64,000 nucleotides of DNA from the NCBI RefSeq assembly GCF_001906925.1, contig NZ_MRWQ01000001.1, positions 248,001 through 312,000 of the forward strand, read 5' to 3'. The position numbers were made by a program, and so were the translations under genes. The stretch's first letter is position 1, and every line of letters starts with the position of its first letter. This DNA is from Domibacillus mangrovi. Lineage in GTDB: Bacteria > Bacillota > Bacilli > Bacillales > Domibacillaceae. The notes beneath the pieces were generated by a model. That model had not been told where the DNA came from. It made no database searches and was given only the letters and a program-made list of their open reading frames with translations. Below are positions 15,120 to 23,879 of the stretch, one piece after another.

Positions 15120-17997
15120 TTATAATCCACATTTCAACTGGGCGCCGCAGTTTGTGCATGTGTTGCAGCCGCCTAATTCTTCTACTGTACCTTTTCGGCA
15201 AACCGGACATGTATTGCCGATTTCGCTGCCGATTGTGACATTTGTTGAACGCAAATCTTGAATCGTATCAACAAGAACAACATGATTTTCAAATTCTTTC
15301 GGTTCGGTTTTTTCTTCTTCATCCCAGCTATTTTCTTCTGCTTTTAACGTTAAAACTTGAGCATCACGGCTACCATCGACGTATACTGTACCGCCTTTTG
15401 CTCCACCTTTGTATAAACGCTCGTACACACCTTCTACTTGCTCAACTGTGTAGCCCCGTGGTGCGTTTACTGTTTTGGAGATCGAGCTGTCAATCCAACG
15501 CTGGATCACACATTGAACATCTGCATGTGCTTCCGGCGCAAGACCCATTGCCGTCACAAAATACGCTGGCAGTTGATCTGGATCTGCTTTAGGATTACGC
15601 GCAAGATAATCCGTTACGATATCCGCTTTCACCTCGATAAATTTCCCCAGACGCCCGCTTCTATAATAGGTAAATGAGAAATATGGTTCTAACCCTGTAG
15701 ACACTCCAACCATTGTTCCTGTGCTGCCCGTTGGTGCAACAGTTAATAGATGAGAGTTGCGAATACCATTCTCAACGATCGCTTCACGAACATGATCAGG
15801 CATTTTTTTCATGTAGCCCGTATTAATGAACGCATCGCGCAGACGGTTCCTTTCATCAAGGGTTTCTCCTTCAAGGAATGGGAAGCTGCCTTTTTCTTTT
15901 GCAAGCTCGACAGACGTCTCATACGCCGTCACAGCGATTGCTTCAAACACTTCATCAACAAGTACGTTACCTTCTCGTGAACCGTACTCTTTTTCGCAGT
16001 ATATAAGCAAGTCTGCTAGACCCATAACTCCAAGTCCAACACGTCGTTCGCCAAGCGCCTGCTTCTGGTTCTCTTCAAGGAAGTAAGGCGTCGCGTCGAT
16101 GACGTTATCCTGCATACGAACACCCGTTCGAACAGTTTCTTTCAACTTATCAAAATTCACTGTTTTCGTGTCTTTATTCGCCATTTCAGCTAAATTAACC
16201 GCGGCAAGGTTACAAACAGAAAACGGTGCAAGTGGCTGTTCTCCACAAGGATTTGTTGCAACGACTTGCTGTCCATACGCTTTTGCATTCGTCATTTCGT
16301 TCGCATTGTCGATAAAGAAAATGCCCGGTTCTGCGGAGTATGTCGCGCAGACGTTGATCAAGTTCCATAATTCCCGTGCTTTAATTTTCCGATATAAACG
16401 AATTTCATGGCCTTCTTTTTCCCACTCGCGAACGTCACCGACTTTATGCCAGTTTTCGTTATAGTTTGCCATCTCTTCTTTGCTGTACTTTTCCACAGCT
16501 GGGAAACGGAGATCGTATTCCTCATCGTTTTCGACAGCTTCCATGAATTCTTTCGTTAAGCAAATCGAAATGTTTGCACCCGTCAAAAATTCAGCGTTAT
16601 GCACACTGTACGTACCACCTGTGCGAAGTTTTTCTTCTGCATCTTTAAATATTTCAGGGCTGAATCCACCGTAGCCAGGAATGTTTTTATAATTCACAAC
16701 GCCTTGATACATTTGCTCTTCACGTTCAGTGAGCGGCTTAAAGTTCAACTTGTCTTTTGCCGCTTTTTTAATTTGTTCGTCTTCTGTATTTTCAAGCAAA
16801 TAACGCAAAATACGCGGATTTTGCATTTTAGAAATAATAAATTCAACAATATCAGGATGCCAGTCCGCCAACATAATCATTTGGGCCAATTTGTTACGTT
16901 GATTCGTTAGATCAACTCTCTAAGTCGCCCTAGAGTTCAGACCATATCTTACACTCTATGAGTGCCCCCGCACTTCGGAATCACTTGATCCCTACTCTAC
17001 TCGCTTCCACTTATTCAGTGTGCTTTCGCTGGTCGTTGAACCTTCTCCCTTTAAGGAGCTTGGCTGCTGATTGTCTTTATCCACTTGTTGTTTTCAAGCA
17101 TTCACGTTGACCGTTTCCAGTTGCGTTGTAGCCAACAAGTCATGCAAAGAGTTTCCAGCAATTCACGAGGTTTATTTAAAGACGAGGCACTTAAATTGAT
17201 TTACCACGTCTTGACCCACCCTGCTCAACAAGGTGTGTCAGTTTCGCAATATCATCAAGCCATGAAACAGAGCCGGATGATTTGCCGTTTACGCCTTTAG
17301 CTAGTGTGTTACGCGGACGGAGTGTAGAACCATTCGTGCCGACACCGCCGCCGCGGCTCATGATTTCCATCACTTGTTTGCGATGCTCTGAAATGCCTTC
17401 TCGTGAGTCAGCAACAAAAGGCATCACGTAGCAGTTAAAATACGTTACGTCCGTATCTGCTCCCGCTCCGTACAATACACGTCCTGCCGGAATAAAGTTT
17501 AAATTCACAAGTTCATGATAAAATTTATCGAACCATTCTTTTCGTTTTTCTTCTGTTTTTTCAACGGATGAAAGACCAGCAGCATTACGCTTGGCAATTT
17601 GTTCGTAAAACACTTCAAGCGGCTTTTCAATGACGTCAAATCCACGTTGTACAATTCCAGTTGATGCTTCGTGTTGATCATCAATCGCGTTTCTGTATTC
17701 TTCATCAATTAAGACAGACACTTTTTTTGTTTCACGGTCGATCGCTGTAACAAAACCTGTTCCACGCGCTGGAAACTTTGGATCTTCTTTAATCGTCAAC
17801 ACGACGAAATCGCCTTCAGACAGAGTGATCTTTTCCGTATCCTTAAATGAATAACGGTCGATCATGACGAGACGGGAAACACCTTTGTGTGTAATCTTCA
17901 TATCCGATGTAACAGGATGTACCTGTGGAAAAATGCTGATGTCCTTGTTTAATCTGTCGACGTTTAGCGACATGTGCGTTGTGGACGTAGCAGGCAT
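15120..17997 (-). CDS. nrdJ: Vitamin B12-dependent (class II) ribonucleotide reductase, interrupted by a group I intron
   Basis: Two exons, join(15120..16886, 17203..17997) on the minus strand, give 853 residues: 265 from exon 1 and 588 from exon 2. The enzyme reduces ribonucleotides to deoxyribonucleotides with adenosylcobalamin as radical source, independent of oxygen. Exon 1 ends VEQGGSRRG and exon 2 continues AQMIMLADWHPD, a stretch that is contiguous in homologues. Exon 2 contains NPCGEQPLAPFSVCNLAAVNL in the active site and a C-terminal CPVCRKG...CNTCTNCGAQ zinc-ribbon-like tail with redox cysteines. The ATG at 17997 has an AAGGAG site. Without splicing, translation stops three codons into the intron at residue 268. 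B. subtilis has no nrdJ here. Upstream lie two NrdR boxes. Confidence 0.93.
16887..17202 (-). ncRNA. Group I self-splicing intron in nrdJ, 316 nt, no homing endonuclease
   Basis: The exon end AAGACGTGGT (17203-17212) pairs over ten positions with an internal guide GCCTCGTCTT (17179-17188), with one U-U mismatch and the diagnostic U-G pair at the splice site. Core elements on the minus strand follow in order: AATCAGCAGCCAAGC (17058-17072), GTTCAACGACC (17031-17041) and AAGATATGGTC (16940-16950), with GACCA/TGGTC forming P7. A stem ACTTGTTG/CAACAAGT lies in the P2 region, hairpins AACTCTA/TAGAGAGTT and GTTGAT/ATCAAC lie after P7, and the last base is G. Excision restores the nrdJ frame exactly. 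The core looks like phage-type subgroup IA. It holds no plausible ORF. Confidence 0.93.
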
Positions 17998-18068
17998 GCA
18001 AACAACTCCTTTATTATTCTGTTTCATTAAATCATATACCCATATTTCAGTAGAAAAAACGAAAACAA

Positions 18069-18116
18069 ACACAATATATTGTGTTTGCCTTTTCATACAT
18101 ATCCTACATATTGAGT
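18069..18116 (-). promoter_or_regulatory. Pair of NrdR boxes upstream of nrdJ
   Basis: ACACAATATATTGTGT at 18069-18084 is a perfect match to the NrdR box (ACACWATATATWGTGT) inside a 22-base palindrome. A second, 12-of-16 match lies at 18101-18116, exactly 32 bases away, the usual three-turn spacing of NrdR box pairs. The distal box covers the -10 region of the promoter, so binding by the ATP/dATP-sensing repressor NrdR should shut nrdJ off. Confidence 0.88.
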
Positions 18117-18136
18117 GAGAATCATATTTTTGTCAA
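18108..18136 (-). promoter_or_regulatory. SigA-type promoter for nrdJ
   Basis: TTGACA (complement at 18131-18136), 17 bases, then CAATAT (complement at 18108-18113). The -35 is perfect and the -10 is weak but overlaps the distal NrdR box. It is about 110 bases before the nrdJ ATG. Confidence 0.65.
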
Positions 18137-18240
18137 GCCGCCTTTTTGCTTAAAAAAGTGGTAAAAAGGCTTAACCCCTGTAATTTAAACGCATAAAAAT
18201 ATTTTCCGAAGATACAAAACAGGCAGCAGCCCATAAACTT

Positions 18241-19080
18241 TTATCTCCGGAAATTCCATTCATGATTTTCATAGCGTTCTCTTTGAATCGTTTCAATTTG
18301 ATATACTTGCTCATCGGTTAAAACAAGCGGTTCTAGTTCAATATTAAGCCCTTTTTCAAATCCCTGTTTAAATGCAATACGCGCTTCATTCAACGTCACA
18401 TGGTTTGAACAAAGCGCATTAATCGCAACAGCTTTATCTTTAAATGTACGTTTCATCCGTTCTTTCACCCGGTCGCTTGAATAGTAAAATAAGCTAAATA
18501 GCTTTTCCTCATCAATTTCAAGCAAAATCGATCCATGTTGCAAAATTACACCTTGCTGCCTTGTCTGTGCACTACCAGCTACTTTTCGGCCTTCTACGAC
18601 AAGCTCATACCAGCTCGGTGCATCAAAACAGACGCTGGAGCGCGGATTTTTCAAACTTGCTTTCTCTTCTTCCGTTCTCGGCACGGCAAATTCAGCATCT
18701 AGACCGAGAGCCCGAAATCCTTGCAGCACACCTTCTGAAATGACTCTATATGCTTCTATAACACCTGCAGGCATTTTAGGATGCTCTTCACTAACGATGA
18801 CGCTATAAGTTAGTTCATGCTCATGCAAAACGCCCCTTCCACCGGTTGGACGGCGTACAAAGCCAATACTCTGCTCCTTAAGCGCATCAAAGTTCACTTC
18901 TTTTTCCGCTTTTTGAAAGTAACCGATCGACAGTGCTGCCGGCTCCCATCCGTAAAATCGCACAACTGGTGGAATCTTGCCTTTACTGTGCCAATCAAGA
19001 AGTGCTTCATCTACCGCCATATTATACGCAGGGCCATGATTGCCTGTGTCAAGAAATGCCCATCTTTCTTTCTTCATCAT
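18241..19080 (-). CDS. lipM: Octanoyl-[GcvH]:protein N-octanoyltransferase / lipoate-protein ligase family
   Basis: A 279-residue BPL/LplA-fold protein. It has [19 protein letters not shown] near residue 77, which binds the acyl group, and [24 protein letters not shown], which contains the cysteine used by LipM for the octanoyl-enzyme intermediate and the catalytic lysine. LipM transfers octanoate from acyl carrier protein to GcvH at the start of lipoate assembly. The ATG at 19080 has an AAGAAGG site. The gcv operon that neighbours lipM in B. subtilis is absent here. Confidence 0.9.
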   Translation of the reverse strand: MMKKERWAFLDTGNHGPAYNMAVDEALLDWHSKGKIPPVVRFYGWEPAALSIGYFQKAEKEVNFDALKEQSIGFVRRPTGGRGVLHEHELTYSVIVSEEHPKMPAGVIEAYRVISEGVLQGFRALGLDAEFAVPRTEEEKASLKNPRSSVCFDAPSWYELVVEGRKVAGSAQTRQQGVILQHGSILLEIDEEKLFSLFYYSSDRVKERMKRTFKDKAVAINALCSNHVTLNEARIAFKQGFEKGLNIELEPLVLTDEQVYQIETIQRERYENHEWNFRR

Positions 19081-19241
19081 TAACGCCTTCTTTTCATAGT
19101 TAATTCCCTTGTATAGTCTAACAAATCAAAGGTAAAATTCAAAGCTGTGAACACTGCTTTTTTAAAAGAGAATTTTCTTTTCATCTGATGAGCATATAGA
19201 TATAATGAAAGGAGCAGTTTATTTGAAAGGGGAACACGACG

Positions 19242-19616
19242 TTGCTTTATTCTATTGCCGCAGTGCTCGGAGCGATTATCTTGTACGCTCTCTTTATGTA
19301 TTTCTCCCAAAAACGTGCGGTAAAACCGCTCAGCCAAGAAGAATTTGTGCAAGGATACCGGAAAGCGCAGCTGATTGATGTGCGCGAACCGAATGAATAT
19401 AATGGCGGACACATTCTCGGCGCACGCAATATTCCCGTTACGCAAATAAAACAGCGTATGAAAGAAATTCGTCCCGACAAACCTGTTTATTTGTATTGCC
19501 AGAGTGGACTTCGCAGCGGACGTGCTGCGCAGATGCTGTATCGAAAAGGGTACCGGGATATTTATCATCTCCAAGGTGGATTTAAGAAATGGACAGGCAA
19601 AATTAAAATGAAATAA
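19242..19616 (+). CDS. yqhL: Membrane-anchored rhodanese-like protein YqhL
   Basis: A 124-residue protein with one N-terminal membrane helix (about 2-20) and a single rhodanese domain (about 33-120). The LIDVREPNEYNGGHILGARNIP and active-site loop CQSGLRSGRA are intact, so it could carry a persulfide on Cys. It probably acts in sulfur transfer or detoxification at the membrane; substrates are unknown. The start is TTG at 19242 with an AAAGGGG site; divergent from lipM. Confidence 0.92.
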   Translation: MLYSIAAVLGAIILYALFMYFSQKRAVKPLSQEEFVQGYRKAQLIDVREPNEYNGGHILGARNIPVTQIKQRMKEIRPDKPVYLYCQSGLRSGRAAQMLYRKGYRDIYHLQGGFKKWTGKIKMK

Positions 19617-19643
19617 AAAAGGAGCAGAATCTGCTCCTTTTTT
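19615..19643. terminator. Bidirectional terminator between yqhL and the secreted protein gene
   Basis: AAAAAAGGAGCAGA, short loop, TCTGCTCC, then six T. The A-run before and T-run after the stem make it usable from both sides for the converging genes. Confidence 0.88.
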
Positions 19644-19644
19644 A

Positions 19645-20235
19645 TTATGGCAACGGAATCTCTTCAGTACTTCCGTTCATAAAATTGTCATCTTTATATG
19701 TATGAAGCGTATATGTTCCTTTCTCAACGTTTACTAAAACGACTTCTTCTTTCGGGTCATCTAATATGACCACCTCTTTCGTATCACCTGTTTCCACATT
19801 CAATTCATACAAACTGCCACCTTTGGTCACCGTGCCCTGTGACAAACCAACAATGACATATACATGAGTGTCATCTTTCCACTCCACATATTTAATGGTC
19901 TCTTGTCCTTCATCTGCTGGCCATGAAAATAGTGTCGTTGTTTCTGCCTCTTTTACAACGAGTACACCATTCCCTTCTTCTATACTACCCGGACCGCGCC
20001 CTTCAATAGCCGCTTCTTTATTACCGTTTGGTGATACCTTCCAATCTGTCCCAAACTCAAGCTCAAATGAATCTGTTTTTTCTATTACAAACAACCGATT
20101 TGGTTCTTCTGAATCAGGCTTTTTATCTTCCACAATCGGTTTTTCTTCGACCGGTTCGGGATCCTCCGCCTGATAACGTGCCAATAACATAAAACCTAAC
20201 GATATAACAAAGAATAATAGGACTGCTCTTTTCAT
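19645..20235 (-). CDS. Secreted or membrane-anchored protein of unknown function
   Basis: A 196-residue protein with an N-terminal hydrophobic segment (about 3-19) and an Ala-Arg-Tyr sequence after it but no lipobox cysteine, then an acidic Pro/Glu/Lys linker (about 23-45) and a beta-rich domain with WKVSPNGNKEAAIEGRG, reminiscent of beta-propeller or DUF4652-like proteins. I do not recognise it with confidence. It is a single gene between convergent yqhL and divergent yqhH, in the place of the B. subtilis gcvT-gcvPA-gcvPB operon. Confidence 0.8.
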   Translation of the reverse strand: MKRAVLLFFVISLGFMLLARYQAEDPEPVEEKPIVEDKKPDSEEPNRLFVIEKTDSFELEFGTDWKVSPNGNKEAAIEGRGPGSIEEGNGVLVVKEAETTTLFSWPADEGQETIKYVEWKDDTHVYVIVGLSQGTVTKGGSLYELNVETGDTKEVVILDDPKEEVVLVNVEKGTYTLHTYKDDNFMNGSTEEIPLP

Positions 20236-20401
20236 ACAAAAACCCCCTTCTTACCCATTTTTACATAAAAGTAGCACACTTTTTGTTTCATTATGTATTC
20301 ATACTATTTATTCATTCGGGCATACTGATCTCATATTTCTCTTTCATCGTATCATCATTTCTAACGATCAGCAACTAGATTAAAAAGGAGGTATTTTTGC
20401 A

Positions 20402-21988
20402 TTGAAACCGCCCATTTTAATTGATGACTCATGGGAAAAGCAACTACCCGCCTGGCTCCATTCTGCTCCCATCGTTAGTAACTGGCCGCTTTTTACATTA
20501 GCAGCCAAAACGAAAAAGCTCGTTATTCCAACTGATTTTCATGGACTGCTCACACCTGACTTTCTCCCTTCTATTCAATTTATGCCACACCAAATAGAAG
20601 CAGCGCGGACAGTCATGGAAGAAATGAATGGAACCGCTATTTTAGCAGATGAAGTCGGACTTGGAAAAACAATTGAAGCGGGGCTTATTTTAAAAGAATA
20701 CATGCTGCGGGGCCTTGTATCTCGCACCCTTATTTTGACACCCGCCTCTCTCGTCAATCAATGGGCAAAAGAACTACGTGATAAGTGTAAAATTTATGCA
20801 CTCGTACAAAAAAAGAAACCGAACTGGTCGTGGAATGGCGTCCAAATTGCCTCCATTGATTCGGCCAAACAACCAAAATATGCGGATTCCATTGCAAATA
20901 CGATGTTCGACATGGTGATTATTGACGAAGCACACCGTCTAAAAAATCCCGCTACTTTAAATTATCAATTTGTCCGCCGTTTGACAAAAACATATTGCCT
21001 GCTTTTAACAGCGACACCTGTACAAAATAACGTTGATGAACTCTTTCATCTCGTTTCACTATTAAAACCAGGTCATTTTGGTAATAACGAATCTTTCAAT
21101 AACCGATTTAAAAGAGGAAAGCGATCCATTCACGATCAGGATGTTTTTAAAGAGCTGCTACAAAAGGTCATGATTCGAAACAAACGGGATGATATGGATC
21201 AGCAACCCGTAAAACGGTGTGTCGAAACGATCCGGATCACTCCATCAAAAGAAGAAAAAGCATTTTACGATTCACTCGCCCACTTAAAAGAAGATGTACC
21301 AAATGCGATGACTCTGCTCACATTACAACGGGAAGCATGCAGCAGCAAATACGCTGCACTAAGCACGATTCAAAAACTAAATGGACAAAAATATAAAAAG
21401 ATCGCCCTTCTAGCCGAACAGATCAACATAAATTCAAAAGCGGAAAAAACATTAGCTATTATGAGAAAACACCCGGAAAAAACCATTGTCTTTACACAGT
21501 ACCGGGCAACACAGCGCTATCTCGAACACTACTTTAAGGAAAATGGATTATTAGCCGTTTCCTTTCAAGGTAACTTCAAAAAAGGGAAAAAAGACTGGAT
21601 GGTTGAACTCTTTAAAGGGCCTGCTCAAGTTTTCATTGCGACAGAATCAGGCAGTGAGGGACTTAATTTACAATTTTGCCGTCAGCTCATTAACTTTGAC
21701 CTGCCTTGGAATCCGATGAAATTAGAACAACGGATCGGACGCATTCATCGCCTTGGACAAGCTCAGGACGTACACATTTATCATCTCGCTTATGAGCAAA
21801 CTGTTGAAGACCGTATGCTTACACTGTTGCATGAAAAAATCCATTTATTCCAGTCAGCAATTGGCAAGTTGGATGATATTCTGGAAGAAAATTGGGTGGA
21901 AGAGCATTTGCACGATGCCTTTCATCATTCAAAAAGCATTCGTGAATGGGAAATTAAAGTGCATAATCTTACTGCTGCATTGGAGTGA
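20402..21988 (+). CDS. yqhH: SNF2-family DEAD/DEAH helicase YqhH
   Basis: A 528-residue superfamily 2 Snf2-like ATPase. Motif I ADEVGLGKTIEAGLI lies near residue 82, motif II IDEAH near 179, motif III LLTATPVQNN near 200, and the C-terminal RecA-like domain has GSEGLNLQF and the arginine-finger motif RIGRIHRLGQ. A TTG start at 20402 follows an AAAGGAGG site. Such RapA-like proteins remodel nucleic acid-protein complexes; the target here is unknown. yqhG follows after seven bases, as in B. subtilis. Confidence 0.93.
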   Translation: MKPPILIDDSWEKQLPAWLHSAPIVSNWPLFTLAAKTKKLVIPTDFHGLLTPDFLPSIQFMPHQIEAARTVMEEMNGTAILADEVGLGKTIEAGLILKEYMLRGLVSRTLILTPASLVNQWAKELRDKCKIYALVQKKKPNWSWNGVQIASIDSAKQPKYADSIANTMFDMVIIDEAHRLKNPATLNYQFVRRLTKTYCLLLTATPVQNNVDELFHLVSLLKPGHFGNNESFNNRFKRGKRSIHDQDVFKELLQKVMIRNKRDDMDQQPVKRCVETIRITPSKEEKAFYDSLAHLKEDVPNAMTLLTLQREACSSKYAALSTIQKLNGQKYKKIALLAEQININSKAEKTLAIMRKHPEKTIVFTQYRATQRYLEHYFKENGLLAVSFQGNFKKGKKDWMVELFKGPAQVFIATESGSEGLNLQFCRQLINFDLPWNPMKLEQRIGRIHRLGQAQDVHIYHLAYEQTVEDRMLTLLHEKIHLFQSAIGKLDDILEENWVEEHLHDAFHHSKSIREWEIKVHNLTAALE

Positions 21989-21995
21989 ATTATAT

Positions 21996-22799
21996 ATGAT
22001 GACTTTTCTCAAACAATTTTTCACGGCCTGTAATTGTCATATTACCCATCAAAACGATGAATCGATTACTGTAGAGTTATCCGAACAGGTGGACCGGGCA
22101 ATCATGAATCGTCCTTTTTACTGGCACTATAAAGATCAGCTGAACGAAAAAGGAACACCCATGACTGTTTCTTTTTATGTAAAAGACACCGGTCAGCCTC
22201 TGCGTGCCCACGAAGAATACATCAGCTTCGGTTCGCCAAGGTTTCATCAGTTGCTTCACTATGCCGGACAACAGTCGCTATTTATCCGTCTTTACGAAGA
22301 GTGTTCATCCGTAAAGCCTCTTCAACTGGAACCATGGCTGTTCGTCCATTTTTTAATTTCATATGAAGCAAACGGAAAAAAAGAGAGAATCGAATCGCTC
22401 GCTCTTCATTTAATCAGTGGAAAAATCCAACGTGACTTTTTAACCAAAATAAGCGATGTTCCTTTTGCTCAAACGATTCCTTCCTTTCATTACGTGTTAT
22501 CGCCGTTCATTACTCCCATAAGCGGACTGAAGCGAATTCAGAAAATGATAATGAACGAACTCAATCAGGAAAACCACGAATGGGCAAAAGAAGCAAAAAA
22601 TAAACAGGAAAAGGAAATTTCATTGCTTCGTTCTTTTTATAAAAATAATTCAGATAACAGTGATGAATATACACGTGAAAAAGAAGCCATTATTCGCCGT
22701 TTCGAGCCGGTTATTCGACTATCTGTCTGGAACGGTGGGCTTCTCTATTTATCTGCCGGCCGCTGTCAGTCATTTACTGATGCTCAATCCGTTTTGTAA
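21996..22799 (+). CDS. yqhG: YqhG family protein
   Basis: A 267-residue soluble protein of unknown function, always found next to yqhH. Recognisable family residues are MTFLKQFFTACNCHI at the start, then MNRPFYWHY and LEPWLFVHFLISYEANGKKE. An open frame extends far upstream inside yqhH, but GGAG ten bases before the ATG at 21996 sets the start. The end runs 26 bases into the converging comGG. Confidence 0.88.
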   Translation: MMTFLKQFFTACNCHITHQNDESITVELSEQVDRAIMNRPFYWHYKDQLNEKGTPMTVSFYVKDTGQPLRAHEEYISFGSPRFHQLLHYAGQQSLFIRLYEECSSVKPLQLEPWLFVHFLISYEANGKKERIESLALHLISGKIQRDFLTKISDVPFAQTIPSFHYVLSPFITPISGLKRIQKMIMNELNQENHEWAKEAKNKQEKEISLLRSFYKNNSDNSDEYTREKEAIIRRFEPVIRLSVWNGGLLYLSAGRCQSFTDAQSVL

Positions 22800-23184
22800 G
22801 TCGATGGTTCTCTTTATCATAAAGAAATGTAGCATAAAACTGGCGATGCCCTCTCGTTGTCGTAATGCGAATAATCCGTTCTATTTCTGATGGATCTAAT
22901 AGCTGTACATCCGTTATTCCTTTATTTGTTTTCATTGTAAAGGAAGCAGTGTCCGGATTTTTTAGTATGGCTCTAATGGCCATCAGTTCAACTAGCCGCA
23001 TTTCATAATATTCCGTTAGCTGATCGGCCGTTTTCATTTTTGTCACTGCTGCATCTGTTGCCGTTACAGCAGCAGCACTCATCAAAAAAAGCAGTATTAG
23101 GACGTGGGGATAAATCATCCCCAACTCATTTTTACGAAGACGTTTGATTGAATGGATAAAGCGATGTTCCTTCTTCTTCTCCAT
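22774..23184 (-). CDS. comGG: Competence pseudopilus protein ComGG
   Basis: A 136-residue protein with an N-terminal basic stretch and one hydrophobic helix (YPHVLILLFLMSAAAV) near residue 30, then a soluble domain; the fit is by position and topology more than by sequence. ComGG is a minor component of the DNA-uptake pseudopilus and lacks the usual prepilin cleavage site. The frame is open upstream to 23229; Met at 23184 is chosen to limit overlap with comGF, but the start is uncertain. Last gene of the comG operon. Confidence 0.8.
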   Translation of the reverse strand: MEKKKEHRFIHSIKRLRKNELGMIYPHVLILLFLMSAAAVTATDAAVTKMKTADQLTEYYEMRLVELMAIRAILKNPDTASFTMKTNKGITDVQLLDPSEIERIIRITTTRGHRQFYATFLYDKENHRLTKRIEHQ

Positions 23185-23608
23185 CTTGAAAGGTAACATG
23201 AATATACAATTTCCCTCCTTTAAGTGCAAAAGCTGCTTTTTTCACATTTTGTAGCATCACTTCATGTCCTTGCCCATTTATTTGTCTCCGCAGTTTATCC
23301 TCATACTGGCTGATCGATGTGGTGGACCCTTCCAATTCATAATTGAGTTTCCCATCCATCACGTTCCAATTACTGGATTTTTGCAGTTCATTGCGCAGCT
23401 GTATAATAAAAATTTCCCATTCTGTATTTTTTTCAGATTTACTTGCATCTAGAATACGATACGTTGCATCATACATTAACGGAAATGATGCAGCACATGT
23501 CATGAACACTGTCAGCGCAATAAGAGCTTCAGCAAGGGTATACCCTCTATCATTCTGATACACAAACCGTTTTATCAGCAGTTGATACACATGCCTGATT
23601 TTTTCCAT
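23132..23608 (-). CDS. comGF: Competence protein ComGF
   Basis: About 158 residues from the Met at 23608; the open frame reaches 23704. A prepilin-like segment RGYTLAEALIALTVFMTCAA sits near residue 25, followed by a soluble pseudopilin domain. It overlaps comGE at its start and comGG at its end, which is normal for this tightly packed operon. The start is uncertain since no well-spaced ribosome site is visible. Confidence 0.82.
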   Translation of the reverse strand: MEKIRHVYQLLIKRFVYQNDRGYTLAEALIALTVFMTCAASFPLMYDATYRILDASKSEKNTEWEIFIIQLRNELQKSSNWNVMDGKLNYELEGSTTSISQYEDKLRRQINGQGHEVMLQNVKKAAFALKGGKLYIHVTFQDGEEEGTSLYPFNQTSS

Positions 23609-23879
23609 TCTCCATTTCCCAATAAATCTGGCCTGTATAATTAGGCGTGTCCATTTCATATGTGAATGAAGCGGGTCCGTACAACCTCGATTCTGCTTCT
23701 TCATATAATTTTCTCATTCCTTCCTGACGCTCCCACCTCTTTGACGTTTCAGCTTCAATTTTCATGCATAATGGCAAAATAAAAGTAGCTGCAACGAATA
23801 ACGCGGTCAGTGCTAGAAGACTTTCAGCCAGTGTAAATCCTTCTTCACTCTTCCAGAAAATAAAAACGTCCCCTTCCAA
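23550..23879 (-). CDS. comGE: Competence protein ComGE
   Basis: A 109-residue minor pseudopilin. EEGFTLAESLLALTALFVAATF near the N-terminus is a type IV prepilin signal with the Gly-Phe cleavage site and the conserved Glu at position 5. It should be processed by ComC and inserted in the membrane. Overlaps comGD by 35 bases and comGF by 59. Confidence 0.88.
   Translation of the reverse strand: MEGDVFIFWKSEEGFTLAESLLALTALFVAATFILPLCMKIEAETSKRWERQEGMRKLYEEAESRLYGPASFTYEMDTPNYTGQIYWEMENGKNQACVSTADKTVCVSE

Noticed and set aside
17085-17300. 71-codon plus-strand ORF overlapping the intron, as a homing endonuclease
   Set aside because: It is antisense to the intron and exon, has no LAGLIDADG, GIY-YIG or HNH motif and runs into exon 1.
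15120-18096. nrdJ as two separate genes or a frameshifted pseudogene
   Set aside because: The interruption has group I core elements and exact P1 pairing, and removal restores the frame without any base change.
18000-18240. Cobalamin riboswitch in the nrdJ leader
   Set aside because: No B12-box-like conserved segment is visible; the leader is short and AT-rich. A covariance search would settle it.
19080-19574. 164-codon minus-strand ORF opposite yqhL
   Set aside because: It is a shadow of the rhodanese gene, which has clear motifs and a ribosome site.
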